Source: Breviolum minutum Mf 1.05b.01
Lineage: Eukaryota > Sar > Dinophyceae > Suessiales > Symbiodiniaceae
Reading direction: 5' to 3'
NCBI GenBank assembly: GCA_000507305.1
Contig: DF240227.1
Span: 180,830 to 244,829, forward strand
Length of the DNA stretch: 64,000 nucleotides
How positions within the stretch are numbered: the first letter of the stretch is position 1; every line of letters starts with the position of its first letter. Below, in pieces: positions 32,205 through 44,900 of the stretch. The notes under the pieces are model-generated. The model saw only the letters and a program-made list of their open reading frames with translations. It did no database searches and was not told the DNA's origin. A program made the position numbers and the translations under genes.

Positions 32205-34266
32205 GTCGGGGACGGCTTTCATTAGCCTACGGCTAAGGCCACATCCAGCCAACCTTGGTCAGTGCCACCGCGCGCTTCATGCAGGATACTCATCGGCAGA
32301 GCGAAGTTCACAGCTGCTGCATTTACAGCAACCATGTTGAAGCTTCAATGTAGCTATATATACAGCTCAAAGTTACGCGTTAGGTGTACCAAATATTACA
32401 ATCCGTTGCGTAGTTTTCCCTACCAAGTTGAGATGCAGACACTTCGAAGTACTTCGAGTTGAAATTCAGATATGGTCTTCGGGTGTTGTGAACACAAGAC
32501 TGTGAAGAACAGAATGTGGCCATCTCCCATGACAACTGTGAACACTACTGGAAATGCTGCCACAGCGACGAGGCAAGAAAAAAGTCAATAGGGCAGTGTT
32601 GGCAGAAGAGGCAGAAGGTTAGTAGAAACAGGGCAGGGGTGTTGTGGGAGACGACCTCCCTTCGAAAATCACGGAGGTGGCAACCGGCTCATTTACAAAA
32701 GGGTCATGTTCCACTTCAATACTTTTAGAAGATGATGTTTCATGAAGGTTTCATTGATGATGTTTCAAATGTTCGGTTTCCTCTACCCTGATCTGGCCTA
32801 GCGTGCTTAGTTTTTACCGATGCCAGATGGCCCCGCATATCTGAGTCTAAGGAAGATGCCAGCCTGCTGCTGCATCTTGTCAGTTTCCTGACAGCTTTGC
32901 ACCATCCGGCTCCACACTTGCAAGTAAAGCATGTTGAGGCCACAGCGAACATGATGCGGGCTCGTTGGATTCTCCAAAAATATCATACATATAATTACAG
33001 GTGTCACATGTCACATGAGTGAAACATTTGACACTGGGCATAAGCTTACAGGGAAAGTCAAGCAAACACTGTGCTGAGTGCTGGAAACTACATTCATGTC
33101 CCGTCATGAAAGCAAAGAAAGCAGGCCATCTAGAGGGTGAAGGGACTCAATCTCCTGTCGTTGCAGGCGTACGGTCTGGCACATGCTGATACTTCTGCCT
33201 CACTGACGCGGAGCTTGCAAGATTGGGATGTGCAGCTGTGGTCTATCTCTTAGTTTGAGCTCATAAACGGTCACAATGTGTGAAGCTAGTTGCTCCCAGA
33301 CAGTGAAGTGGCCTGACACATTTGGAACATTTTGGAACAACTCCCCCCCAGAGCTGCTCATTCCAATTGGTTACTGCGGTCTGAAATCAAGATCCGTGCG
33401 GATTGAGGTGTTTGCTGGGCAATGCTCCAGCTTTGCTTCCAGTGCCGCTGCATTTTCTGCGGGCTGCCGCAGACTTGGCCTTCTTCTCCCCTCCACCAAG
33501 GCGCGAAATTTCAGGGCCGAGAAGGGGCTGGTCAAATTTTGATGGCACAATGTGACGTGAGCCCAAATGGTGGTTTCATATGGTTTCAGTGATTCAAGTT
33601 ATCGAAGGGCTTGGCAAGGCAAATCCATGGAAATCCATTTTTTTTCTGGATTGTGGTCAAGCCAGACCACCCAGCGCTCCAAGGCAAGTTCTCTCTGGCT
33701 TCATCAGCGCCTGTTTGGCCACAGCAGCAGGACACCTACGAATGCTGGCAGCTCTTTGTGTAGCTTGGCCAGCAAGCAGGCTTTAAAGGGTTTTTGTCTT
33801 TCGTGCCGAAGCAAGGCAAAGGTGTAAGGCGATAGAGGAGAAAGGCCTCGCATTTTGCCCAGTTGTTTTCCCAAGGTCATTGCTGCCAATGCTCAAGTAC
33901 TGCCCAGCGAGACTCCATTGGAAGCTGCCCTGGCGAATTTGGAAGAGGCAGGTAGCTAAGACTGTGCGGCAAGAAGTATCGGATGGCAAGAGCTTCAAGG
34001 ACTTGGCTTCAACAGATCTAGACTTACAGTGTCAAACTTGGACATACTTAAAACATCTTAAAACCAAGAGGGAGCAGTGAGATCAACACTGGCCAGTCTG
34101 AATTATACTTCGATATACTTCACATTCTGTGCAGGTTGAACGTGAAGCAGTAGCAGGACATTGGCGGCGCTGGCGTGGTCCATTGAACTGTGAGAGCAAT
34201 GCAAGCCCTGCGTGGGCAGCTTTGTTTGGAGAGGACCCTCAGCGTGGTGGGGGCCCGCAACCTTGA
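31019..34266 (+). CDS. Multi-exon gene of unknown function, helical C-terminus
   Basis: Exons: 31019 to about 31149 (LPDASVLGHSKVLAKG, then ELPAEDSVLPPEFLGF); 31324-31405 (LPNLQRAILSAVLQQLGQEV); 31577-31750 (SREYQRFDMAVSSVRQTLSR); 31838-31936 (ESDGAVPLEQRTAELVRHRD); 32238-32305 (QPTLVSATARFMQDTHRQ); 32811 to about 32985 (LLLHLVSFLTALHHPAPHLQ); 33408-33500 (LLGNAPALLPVPLHFLRAAA); 33684-33757 (QVLSGFISACLATAAGHLRM); 33898-33947 (LPSETPLEAALANLEE); 34135-34266 (VEREAVAGHWRRWRG, ending GGGPQP and TGA). The last four join in phase through GC or GT donors and mostly AG|G acceptors, so the 3' half is reliable. The Leu/Ala-rich C-terminus suggests an alpha-helical solenoid. I do not recognise the family. 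Confidence 0.5.
32143..32205. repeat. (ATC)n trinucleotide microsatellite
   Basis: About 20 uninterrupted ATC/TCA units. It sits in an intron of the unknown gene at 31.0-34.3 kb. The poly-Asp and poly-Ser frames across it are repeat artefacts. Confidence 0.95.
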
Positions 34267-34506
34267 CCTAGCATGAGACGCACACTTGTTGGGAACCTGT
34301 CGTATTTGAAGGTAGGGTATGAAGTAGTACTGTGTGAATTCAATTGAACTCATCATGGCTTAAGAGACTTATATAAGAGGGAAGAATGGAAGATGAGATG
34401 GGTTTTAGGACTAGGATGTTTTAGGCAGCGGTTCACTTCCAAGCAAAAGGTCACTCCTCAGATCAACCTTGATCATGCAAGAGAGGAGGAGAGAAGCGAA
34501 GAGTGT

Positions 34507-34566
34507 AGTTTTGGAAACCCTAACCGTGCAGTGCGAAGTTTTGGAAACCAGTACCGTGCAGTGCGC
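34507..34566 (+). repeat. Two-copy 30-bp tandem repeat
   Basis: AGTTTTGGAAACC, then a variable ATA-like core, then ACCGTGCAGTGCG occurs twice head to tail (34507-34536 and 34537-34566), differing at about four positions. It lies between the unknown gene and the U-box gene, inside no supported exon. Confidence 0.8.
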
Positions 34567-34922
34567 AGGAAATGCTACCAACGCTTTCAAGCCCGAAGGC
34601 ACCTGGTATCCACAAATTTCCGCAGGACGGTGAAGATGGTGCAATGATGTTTATTCCACATCAGAGAAGTTGAATAATATGGTTGAATACAATCATTAAT
34701 CATTTAAATTAACCGTTGGTAGAAAAAACATATATAACTAGATACAAACCTGGTTTTCTTGCTGCTTGAAGTTTGTACCAAGAATCGAAAGAACCTCTAG
34801 AAATAAGGTTCCATGGATTCACCCAAGAATCAGCATGAATGAAGTCGGCTTCACATGCGACGAAGTGAACCACAAAGCATCACCAAAGGTCCGCGGTAGG
34901 GAGCACATTCATTCCACTCAAG

Positions 34923-35510
34923 GCCGCACCACGACCTCAACCTGCCGGTTTATCTGAGACTTGGCCTATCTGACCTGACAAGAGATGAAAAATATGCAGA
35001 TGTTTGGTGAACATGTGATATCTTCGACATGAACCCCATCATCCCCAAAAACGGTTCTGGAATCAAATGAACTACTTTGTGGCATGTTCATGATCTTAGA
35101 ATCTTAGGATTCTTAGGGCTTCTCCACTTTCTGAAGCATGCCGGCCTTCAGGATTTGATCTTCCATGCGCCAGATCAATTTCGGTGTGCACTCGATGGCC
35201 AACTCATGATGGATCCACTGCGCACTCCCCAGGTTTGCAAGGGAAGTCTCCTTGGGTGAAAGTGTGTCACAGAAAGTCCACTAAGACTATGACCTTTTAA
35301 TACTTTTTTGAATGGAAGTAAAAAAGCGGGCCACATGGCCATTTATTGCAAAGGGTGTAGCTCAGTTGTCGAAGAGGAACCTTTTTTCCACCACATCTCC
35401 CTCGTGTTTGCCAGGGCTTGGTCTTTGAACGATCACGTCTTTTACAAGTTCTTGCGGGGGCTGAGGGAAAGTGCCCTTGCACTGGCGAGGACCAAACCAG
35501 ATTCCCCTTG
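34923..35510 (+). CDS. U-box domain protein, probable E3 ubiquitin ligase (multi-exon)
   Basis: Exon 35152-35232 encodes HAPDQFRCALDGQLMMDPLR, then TPQ. A GT donor leads to AG|G at 35415, where GLVFERSRLLQVLAGAEGKC, then PCTGED, continues in phase 0. Together these give the U-box pattern: P..F.C...G.LM.DP, G..FERS..L, then CP.TG. The U-box folds like a RING without zinc and recruits ubiquitin-conjugating enzymes. The second half keeps the CPcTGe end where plant and animal U-boxes have CP-T/N. An upstream exon (34923 to about 34985, HDLNLPVYLRLGLSDLTRDE) likely belongs to it. 3' exons probably extend toward 35.9 kb but were not fixed. Substrate domains are not visible. Confidence 0.68.
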
Positions 35511-36230
35511 CGAAAAATAGTAAGTAAGGGGATAGAGCAACAAATGAAAACGTTGGAACTCTGCGAAATTGGTTACTAGGAAAAGTCCATATCCACCCAC
35601 ATCCACCAAACCCGGAATGGAGAGTCACCGAGAGAGTGGAGACTACTTCCAAAGTACTTTGAATCTATATACTTTGATACATGCACACGAGAAACAGACC
35701 AAAAAAATCGCTTTTGAGACTATGTTCGGGACTCGTCAAACAAGACGGTAAAGCGATGAGTCGCTGTATGGTAAATCTCCCAAGATACACCTCCCATGTC
35801 AGAAGACCTTTGTTGTATGTGGCTGTGTCCTCTTGTAACGGACAGCATTGAAGCTCAAAAAACATGGCGGCTGGTCGCAAATCTACGATGCCTCGTCCCC
35901 AGCGAAGTTCCGCTGCGGCAACTTGGATGCATTATGATGCATTCATGACGTCGTGGGAACCCCATAGTGGATGCCATGTATGCTTTCGCAAGACCAGGGA
36001 CAGTGTGGTCCCAGATCTTCCCTGGGTGACTTCTTGCTGCCAGGTGATAGTCTGAGTGAAAAGTTGGCGCGACAACTCCTATATCGACATTTTTACAGTT
36101 CTTGATATTCTAAAATGAATTAAAATGATATGCAATAAATCGCGAGAAAAAGCCCTTATGTATACCGGGGTGGTAAACGTTTTATGTCTAATTATACACT
36201 CTTAGTCTTGTGTCCTAGCTTTATCTACAT

Positions 36231-36251
36231 GTTTGTGTGTGTGTGTGTGTC
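36231..36251. repeat. (GT)n microsatellite
   Basis: About ten GT units just upstream of the first supported exon of the Lys/Glu-rich gene at 36302. Confidence 0.85.
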
Positions 36252-36301
36252 AGACATCAAACGTCCATCTCCAACAGATCTTTGTTTTTATTTCTGCCGA
36301 G

Positions 36302-38370
36302 GCCCCAAAGGCCAAGAGCGCCGCAGCTTCGACGGTGCCACGGGAAGAAGCGCTACAGCGCTTGCAGGAGGCCTATACAGTGTTGCGGCAAACGAAGCAA
36401 GGCAATGGTCTGAGGCTTAGGGTCGCTATGATGAGATGTCTTTACTGATTTTGTCAGTTTGTAGTTTGTTTATGGTTGTTGTTTGTTATTAGATTTGGAT
36501 CTTGCCAGATTGGGACGTTCGTCGATGTATACTTGACAAAGGTATCCGGTACGAGGAACTATATGTGTACATGACTAAGAAGGAAGTTGGCAGGTTTTCA
36601 TCTTTGCACTTGCGCGCATGGTTAGTTGCTAGTTAACTTGTACCGTACCGCTTATCGGTCCAAACAATTATGGCTCAAAAGCATCTGGATCACGCTTGGT
36701 GGATACCTTTGTGTGACAGCGGCCTCGCCCATCAGTGATATCGACAATGACCGAAATCCGCGGAACCACAGGCATGCTCAGTCAGGCCGAGCAGGGCTTG
36801 AAGCTCTTTGAAGCGCAGGTGCCGTGGAAGCTTTTCTGGTCAAAGTGACATGAAGCTGTTGACTTTGATGTTGACCATGGTTTCCGCAAGCAGCCCTTAA
36901 CCCAACACCGTGTTGCTTTGACTTGTAGGACCCCCAATTCAACAGCAGACAGATGGGGATAAAGTAGACAGCTTGCAGTGGAGAACCCGTCCCTTTCTGT
37001 GCTGCAAGTCCCAGCCCATGAGTCATGCCAATGAGAGGGTGTGGGACTTCAGGCTGGTACTGCAGCAGAATACGACAAGACGGCTGCTGAGAAGTATAAG
37101 GCCTGGCCTTCGGGTGTAAGAATGGGACATTTGATGACATTTGACACCGACTGTAGGTCAAAGGCACAAATCCAATGACTGCTGTATTACTGGACCATCA
37201 GGGGCTTCATCCACTCTTATTTGATGAGGAAATTGGATGAAATTGGCTCGTATATGCTCGTATAGATTTATGCAAAAACTCTAGGGAAAGTGTTGTCTCA
37301 GCCACATATCACGTGCCAGCCATGAAATTTGTGCCAAGGCTTTGATCGACGGTAAGGTCGCAACATTGGAGAATCAGGCTGCCCTTTTGACCGGAAAGGA
37401 CAACAAAAAGGAACGGGCCGCCAAGGGCAAGGAAGTGGCTGAACTCAAGGCGGAACAGCAATATGTGGATGCCTGCAAGATTGTAAAGGGCTTGGAGCCG
37501 AAGTTTGGATACTTCGTGACCAAAGCCGCCATGGTGCCTGAGGCTCCATTGGCCAAGGCGGAGGAGGAAGAAGTTTCGAAGGTTGCTGGCAAAAAAGAGA
37601 CCAAGAAGGAGACGAAGAAGGAGAGTGCTGGCTTAAGCCCAGCAGAGACTAAAGAGTTAGAAAACATCAAGCAGGCTATTGTTGAGCGGAAAGCTATCCT
37701 GAAGGAGCAGGGCATGAGTGGTGGACAACAAAATAAGGATGAAGAAATCGTGAAGATGGTTGCTCGCATGAATGAATTGAAGGAAAAGCAGGACCCAGGC
37801 AGCACCAAGAAGGAGAAGGATGGAAAGAAGGAGAAAGAAGTTTGAGAGTTTGGAATGTTTAAAATGTTTAAAACTTGACAGGCTTTTCCCAGAAGTTCGC
37901 TGTTTTCTGATGCTTTCTGCTTTATGCTCCTTCACTTTTGGTCGTTTTGAGTGTCACTTGTGAGGACAAGAAGACTCCCCTCAGCGCAGAGGAGCTGAAG
38001 GAGTTCGCTCAACTGCAGAATGACATCGAACTTTACAAGGCCAAATTGAGATCCGAGTTCGGCTACAGCAACAAGGACATCAAGGCAGGGCTTGAGCTTG
38101 TCTTGTTGGTGAATAGTTTGCATTTAATTTTGGGCAATGGTGAAAATGGTCAGCAGATGTCAGAAGGATTCTGGGAGGGTTGTTTTTGGATGTTTTTGGT
38201 AGTTTGCCCAGCTTCTTGTTTTGGCAAGTGGCTGAATAAAGCATAATCCATGGACACTTTTTGCGGCCGCAGAGTTGTGTTTTTGAACCGCCCTGAGCCC
38301 CACTGCCCAGGCAGACCCAGATCTGAAGGACATGGAAACACGCCTTGCAGCCTTTCAAAAGCGCAGCTGA
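36302..38370 (+). CDS. Lys/Glu-rich protein with two related helical repeats (WHEP-like?)
   Basis: Six exons join in phase: 36302-36401, 36736-36818, 37053-37100, 37339-37839, 37965-38084, 38311-38370 (TGA at 38368-38370). Donors are GC, GT, GC, GT, GC, and all acceptors but one are AG|G. The first exon reads APKAKSAAASTVPREEALQR. The long exon has a charged helix, a run of KKETKKETKKE, then repeat 1: LSPAETKELENIKQAIVERK, with LKEQGMSGGQQNKDEEIV following. Repeat 2 spans the last two exons: LSAEELKEFAQLQNDIELYK, then GYSNKDIKADPDLKD. The hairpin pattern (LS..E..E, then SG/YS..NKD..I, then a Leu helix) recalls the WHEP appendix domains of aminoacyl-tRNA synthetases, but the match is loose. 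The 5' end may extend upstream. Function is unknown. Confidence 0.65.
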
Positions 38371-38923
38371 GGTGTGCCGTGTTCTGTTCTCGAGCTTGGC
38401 CAGCGCTAGGCAGTTAAGAACGAAGTATGTCCAACAGTGGTTTGTATTGAAAGGAATATGAGAGCAACGAAACATTGCTTCGCTTTCTTTTGGGTGCTGG
38501 CCACTCCTGTTTAAAACTTTCTCAAGTAGTGAGGTTGCAGCGATTCTCACAATATGCGTGTTGAATTCTGGCTCTTCCTGTTCCACATTTGAAGGATTTG
38601 AAGGGCATTTGTTTAGTTCCAATGCCAGTTGATTATCTGCGCTCGTCAAATCTAATGAGCTTCCAGAGGTCGCCGATGTGGCCTAACCAAGCATCCTCCA
38701 TGCGCACCAAAAAGTATTGCCATCAGCCCTGCGCGATGCACATGCCCACTGCATTTGCAGATCATGAAGTTTTGAGATGAAGTTACAAGTCGTAATTCAT
38801 GGTTCATTTGGGCAAGTCTTGGGTAGGTCATCACACTCATGACAGCCCCAGGTGACCAGGTGCCACCAACTCCAAAAGAAACATCATGTTTGACACCCGT
38901 GTGAAAAACGTCCTTATCCCGAG

Positions 38924-41900
38924 GCAATGGCCTGGAAGATTGTGCTCGTGCCATGGGTGCAGATGCACTGATGCGGCACCAATCTGCAGATGTGCGTTGT
39001 TGGGCGGCCAAATGCCTTGCAGAGGTCTTGCGCATTTTCGTGCCCTCGCCACCTTTGGAGAAAGAGAGGCGATACGCATGAGCTCGTAGATATTGTTGGT
39101 AAATGCGCCATTGTGAAACACGGCTGTTGAGAGCCAATCAGGTTGAAGTCAACTAGTTGAGCAACACAGTCAGTTAAAACGTCTTCAAAATGAGTTGCCA
39201 CTTTGATTTTGATGGATGATTTTAGGAGGAAAGCGCCAAGTGATCCTGCATGAGCAACTGATTAGTTCTTGGTTCTCATGCTCATTGCCTGCGTAACTCC
39301 AGGATGCAACCAATTCTGGAGCTCTTCTTGGAACAATTATCCTTGCTGAGGGACCCCCGCGACTCCAGCTACACAGACGCCTTTGGCTTGTTGGAACGTT
39401 TGACCGAAATCCGGGGCTTTATGTTGGTCTTTGATTGCCCTGAGCCGGAGAGCATCATTGTCTCCCTGGTGACAACCTGTTTGTCAGCAGCACGAGGGGT
39501 ACTTCCAGTCAAAGGAGCGGCAGTTTCGGAGACCTACAACCAGCTGGAGAACCTAATGGCACCATTGCTGACCAATATTCTTGGAGAGGCCTGCTGAGAC
39601 ATTCATGACCTTTTTCTGCTAGACTGCTACACTTTCTGTGTATTGTTTCAGACATGTGCATAAAACATTGATCAAACCTGGACGCCTACAAGAAGTGCGG
39701 TTTGATGCGGTTTGTACAAATGGAACCTGAGCTTGGAATGAAATTGCTTTAGAATGCTTTAGACATCTTTAGACTTCTTTCATCGTACTGCACAGGTGGG
39801 TGGTAAGAGATCCCTAATAAATCCTAATGATCTCTGAAATGCCATCAGCGAATTCACCTCTCTGTCAGGCAGATGAGATTCCCAAGAAGGCCCTCGGTGA
39901 ATTACTGGAGGAGTTGATCATCGACCCGAAGAAAGCGGCGCAACACGCCACTGGCTTGGTGAGACGTGTCCTGAGCGGCCTCGCAACTCAGAGCGCTGCG
40001 GCGACCATCAATGACTATGTAAACAAAGCCCTCTTTGCAGAAATGGAGGAGCCAAAACAGCGAATCGGAGAAGTACAGGTAGGAGGCAACATGATTCAAG
40101 AGCGCTTGGAGGGCCTGCTGTGTGCGACCTATGAGCTCTACTCTGTTCATCCCTCCTTGGTGGCACGGGTTCTACCAAACCTACAAGCCGATCTCCAGAA
40201 TCCCAATCCAGAGCGGAGATGTGCCACAACAGCTGTGATTGGTCAGATCTTGGCCCATTGTCACTGGGCTGAAAACTAAAGACTTTCAAGGTTAGCAGTT
40301 AGCAGTTGGCAAGGTCATGCTTTGCGAAATTGTGAAGAAGGGGTGTGTCAGTGTAAAGTCTGAAAATATGGTTGACTCATGTTGACTAAACAATGGCATG
40401 TTGATCTCACTTGCATTCTGCTTCAGAGGCCATCAGCAATTGATTGAGTCCACGGCCCTGGCTGCCTCCAATTCCTCCCTGGTAGATCGCTTTCGTGAAC
40501 GTTTGGGGGATGCGCATGATGGGGTGCGCATGACTGCCCTTGAGGGAACCGGTGCTATCATGCAGTCAGCTATACAACAAGGTCCGCCATTTTGGATTTT
40601 TGGAGAATGTGCGGCCAAACTTGGGCGAATATTACACCAGACAAACCCATTTAATGCTTTTGCACAGGCCTCAGTAAATTTTACAAGTTCTCAAGGCACT
40701 CATGGTTTTCGTAGTTTTTCGTGATATTTTGTCAGTGGTTGAAGGGTTTTGGCTGATGCTAGGCTGTAGACGGCTTCATGGCTTCAGGATATGTTCAAGA
40801 TTTTTGAGTGGTTTAGGTCGAGGTCTTATTTTCGCAGCCTTAGGATTTGAGACTTGGGGGAAAATCTGTGTTCTCTGTCAAGTTTGAGAGTTTGCTGGGA
40901 GTGTTTGAATGATTTCAAATGGATTCTGGTGTTAAAGCCCGCACATCACGTGATCTTTGCAATGGTGTTTTTTCGTAGATGTCATACTGTCATCAATTTT
41001 TCTCGCCGCCGGCCTCCCTTGTGTTGCACTCTCACACAATCATTCACCAGGCGAGGTGCCCGAGAAACACCCCACCGTGGTCGCAGCCGAATCCTTGCGC
41101 GAGCGCTTGGCCGAGAGATGTCTTGATCCGAAGGATGAGATTCGCTCGCGTGCGGTGGAACTTATTATGGATGCAGCATTGAAATCCGCACCTTGTCTTG
41201 TTTGGAGGGATGGGCGCGAGGCACACAAGAAACAAAGTTGGCCGAACTGCATTGCTCGGTGCAACCGGCGGGTGGTTTGTTGATTGTTGCATTATGCTGC
41301 ATTGTCATTGCATTGTCTAATTTTTGTAATCCTCCCTAGTGGGGAATATTTCCAAAAGTATGCGCAACTTGACTCAGCTCAGGAAGCAGGTTTGTCGTTC
41401 ACCTTGCCCATCCTGCCAGACGCTTGCCGACGCATTCTGGACAAGAAACCTCGGGTGCGGGAAGCATGCGCGGAAGCATCTGCACAGCTCTATGCAAGGC
41501 ATGCTTTGGTCCAGTGGACTGAGGGTCACTACCAAGAAGCTCAAAAGCTCAATTGGATTCCTCAGTTGCTTTGTGAGGCGGGAGCTTGAGGAGATTTGGG
41601 CATCCTTTTTGAATTCGAGACATATACCTAGAATTAATATCAAGATATATCAAGTCTTACTGTAGTATTACTGTATGCAAGATTACATATCTATTATATA
41701 TGATACAGGAATATAAATCCCAAAATATTACTTGATTCTGTACATATTTGCAGGATCTTCAGGACTTGTCAGAAGTTTTTGGTCTCACCTGGTCTGACAG
41801 GCCTATGCCGCATTTTGCAGCTCTCGACTAGGATACGTAGCGCAGTTGGAGGAACATATCGAACAGCATGTCTTGGGATGCGGTGCGGGTCTATCTGATG

Positions 41901-44900
41901 GCCAACGCGCCCTTGCAATGCTGGGATTCTACACCTCTGCGGCGCAAGGCTCGGGATGGCTGGTGGGTGCTAGTGGTTTTATGAAACCGGCTCTCATGAT
42001 TTTGAAAAGTGTGTGGATTGTAGCCTCCTCGTTTCCCCATCCACGATGATCACTGCGTTTCCTGACCTCGCACAGTGACAGCAGGAAGTGAAGCAGCAAA
42101 ACACGGCCTCGCGGTGCTTTTTTCCAAGAAGCGCGACAGCCACGCCTTGCTGTATCAATACATCCAGACCAGGATCGCGAAGGGAGCGCCCTTGGCAACA
42201 CAGGAGGCCTCATCCATGGCGTTGGTACCACATACCGAGGAACTGCCCAAGCAGGTGCGACCCTGAGAGAGCTGACAGCTTCCTTCGTGACCTTCCCTAG
42301 CAATTGAAAGTGGGTCACGTGATGCAATGTGTTTCCATTCGTATGTTTACATCCTGATTCATATCCATCCAACCCAATGTACCACCACTGCCAGCTCGGC
42401 TCCACCGAGGTTGAGATCTTTGAACGACTGGCGCGCTTGAGCCCCACGATGGACGACAAGTACATCCGCCCTGAAGCTGTGGAAAAACACTTGGGCACCT
42501 TCGATGCCGTGAGAGATAAGGCTCTCTGGAAGCAGCTTGAGAAATTGTTGGACCCACTCATCCAGGAAGCATGGCAAAATGGTGCAAAATGAATAAGGGT
42601 AGTGAAGGTGGATTGGTGGATGGGCTGTGGATTGTGGATTGGAGTCTTCCGTGGCACAATTGTTGAGTGACAGTCATGGCCACAAAGATGGGAGGGGGTC
42701 CATGTTAAGGTATCAAAGGTGTTCAACAGGATGCCTTTTGAAGGTTGCAATTCTCCCTTGAGCATTGAAAAGGAAGTGTAGGAATCTGAAAGCTACCTGT
42801 GGAAGTTTGATTTGCCAACTTTCTATCATGGAGCTTCTACCAACAAGTATCCGATTTTCAGACGAGCAGACTGATCAACTCAGACTATGCCCTCCGGCCC
42901 AGGAGAGCACCAGCCAACTGGGAGACTCGTTACAGGAGCTCGACCGGCTGTTACGAGTGCATCAATTGGGAGGGCTGGCACCGCTGGTCCGACGGGCCCT
43001 GCTATCCACTTGGCTTCTCCCTGATCAAGTGGCACAACTTCTCGACATTTGGAAGGGCGGAGCTGAAGTCTTAGAAACCCCATGTTCAGAGCTGGTGGCC
43101 GCATCTCGGGCCACAATTTCAAGTTTGTCCAAATCCTTTCCAGGTGCATTTATGCCGTTTGCCGGTGAGCTGGCAAAACAACTCCCTGAATCTTCAGCAG
43201 AAGATGCAAAGGTCATTCTTCAAACCTTGGCAGCAATCGCCAAGCGCGTCCTTCAGAAACCTGCCTCGGACTCCCAGCTCAGCGTTCAAGGGCTTTCCCA
43301 GATGCTCTTGGATGCCTTGAGTGTGGCTGGAGATTCTCGTGGCAGTAGGGCTTCCATGAGCCGAAAGGTCGCGAAAATCTTGCTGTTGCTTCCTGCAGGT
43401 GAAAGGTCGATGGTTTGCATGGAGCTGTTGAAATGGGCACAGGAGATAAAGGATGAGACCACAGATGTAGCTCCCAAGTTGCAAGCTTTAGCTTTGCAGC
43501 TCTCGGCTGCCCTCCTGGAGTGGAGCAAGCGTCATCCAGAAGACTTTCCTCAGGTGGATGCAGAGATCTTTAAGATGTGGCACAAGGAAGCCCGACAGGT
43601 CTTAGCCACTCCGAACAGCGGACGTGACGAGGAGAAGTCTGATGTCCAATGTGCAGCTGCGGATTTGATGGCCGTCACTGGATCTACCGAGGATGTCACG
43701 GATGTGCTGCTAGCTCCATCCATTGTCTCCGAGTCCTTGGCCCTCACGAACTCAGCAGGTGGGGAGAGAATGTTGGGCGCATGGAAACGGTCAAAGTTTC
43801 ATAGATTCAAGCTATTCGAAGGTGGGATATGTTTGAAATAGCCTTTGTGGGATTTGGTGGGTACATGTCAACTATGGATGATACAGTGGATGATAGGTTG
43901 TTTGCATCTCGCTCTGAAGTTCAGCACTCCAAAATTGAGTGCAAGAATGTGAACAATAGTTTTCCCCTTTTTGTTTTCCAATTATTTCACTTACATCACT
44001 TTATTATAGCTTTGTCATCACTTTTGACCTGCCATCTTTGGGCATATTTTTACTGACCAGCCTGTAATCCGGTAGAAATCAGTAAAAGATCGCCCTTTCA
44101 GGTGGCGAAGGAAGCTGGGCCTGGTTTGATCCTGTGCCCGTTCATGCTTGCTGTGCCTCCCTACGAGCTCTCCGCCTTGGTTGCATGCAACTGTCAACCA
44201 AACTGTTGGCCACTGGGACCACGCCAAGTTTGGGCTGTTGTTGGTGGAGTTGAACGGATTTCCCAGCAAACAGCTAAAATCAATGGCAATTTTTTGGAAA
44301 CCAGGTCCTCGAGATGTATTTCAATTTAAGAAATTGCGTCATATTGGACTGGCTAAGGCCAACCTGGCTGGAAGATTTGCAGCTTCTATGGCGAGTGACC
44401 GTCCAACCATTGAGGCTGAGACTCTCTTGGAGTCCTTACTCACCATGAAAAAGTCATCCATCGCATCAAAACTGAAGCCGGCTGAGCGCAACTTGTCTCA
44501 AACCAGTTGGAACTGAAGAGACTTGAATAAGTGAATTGGTATTCCAACATAGTACATTCACAAGACTATATAGTATCATCTATGCCCAAAGTCATCATAC
44601 AGCTTTGGACTAGTATGTGGTATATACTTGGGATTTGGGAATAAAGGAGCTCATCAGTCAGCGTTGCAACCTGAATATCTCACACTGCGACTGGAAGTGT
44701 TGGACGTTGGACCCTACACACCACAGCCCTACACGAATTTTCCTCACAGTTTTGGAAACCACAACACACCAGCAGCAACAACAACGACGACGACGACAAC
44801 GAAAACGGACACAACAGATACCACAGATCCTGAGCCCCTCCAGCAGAGAGAAGTTCGCTTGCAATGTATCAAAAGTTTGTATGGTGGACTGGTACTCCAA

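Noticed and set aside
31965-32252. Minus-strand open frame with a poly-Asp run
   Set aside because: It is the (ATC)n microsatellite read in another frame, inside an intron of a + strand gene.
37374-37808. 144-codon minus-strand open frame, Ser/Phe/Leu-rich
   Set aside because: Antisense shadow of the Lys/Glu-rich long exon.
41929-42765. 278-codon open frame on the minus strand
   Set aside because: It is antisense to three PDS5 exons that join in phase on the + strand and match a known family.
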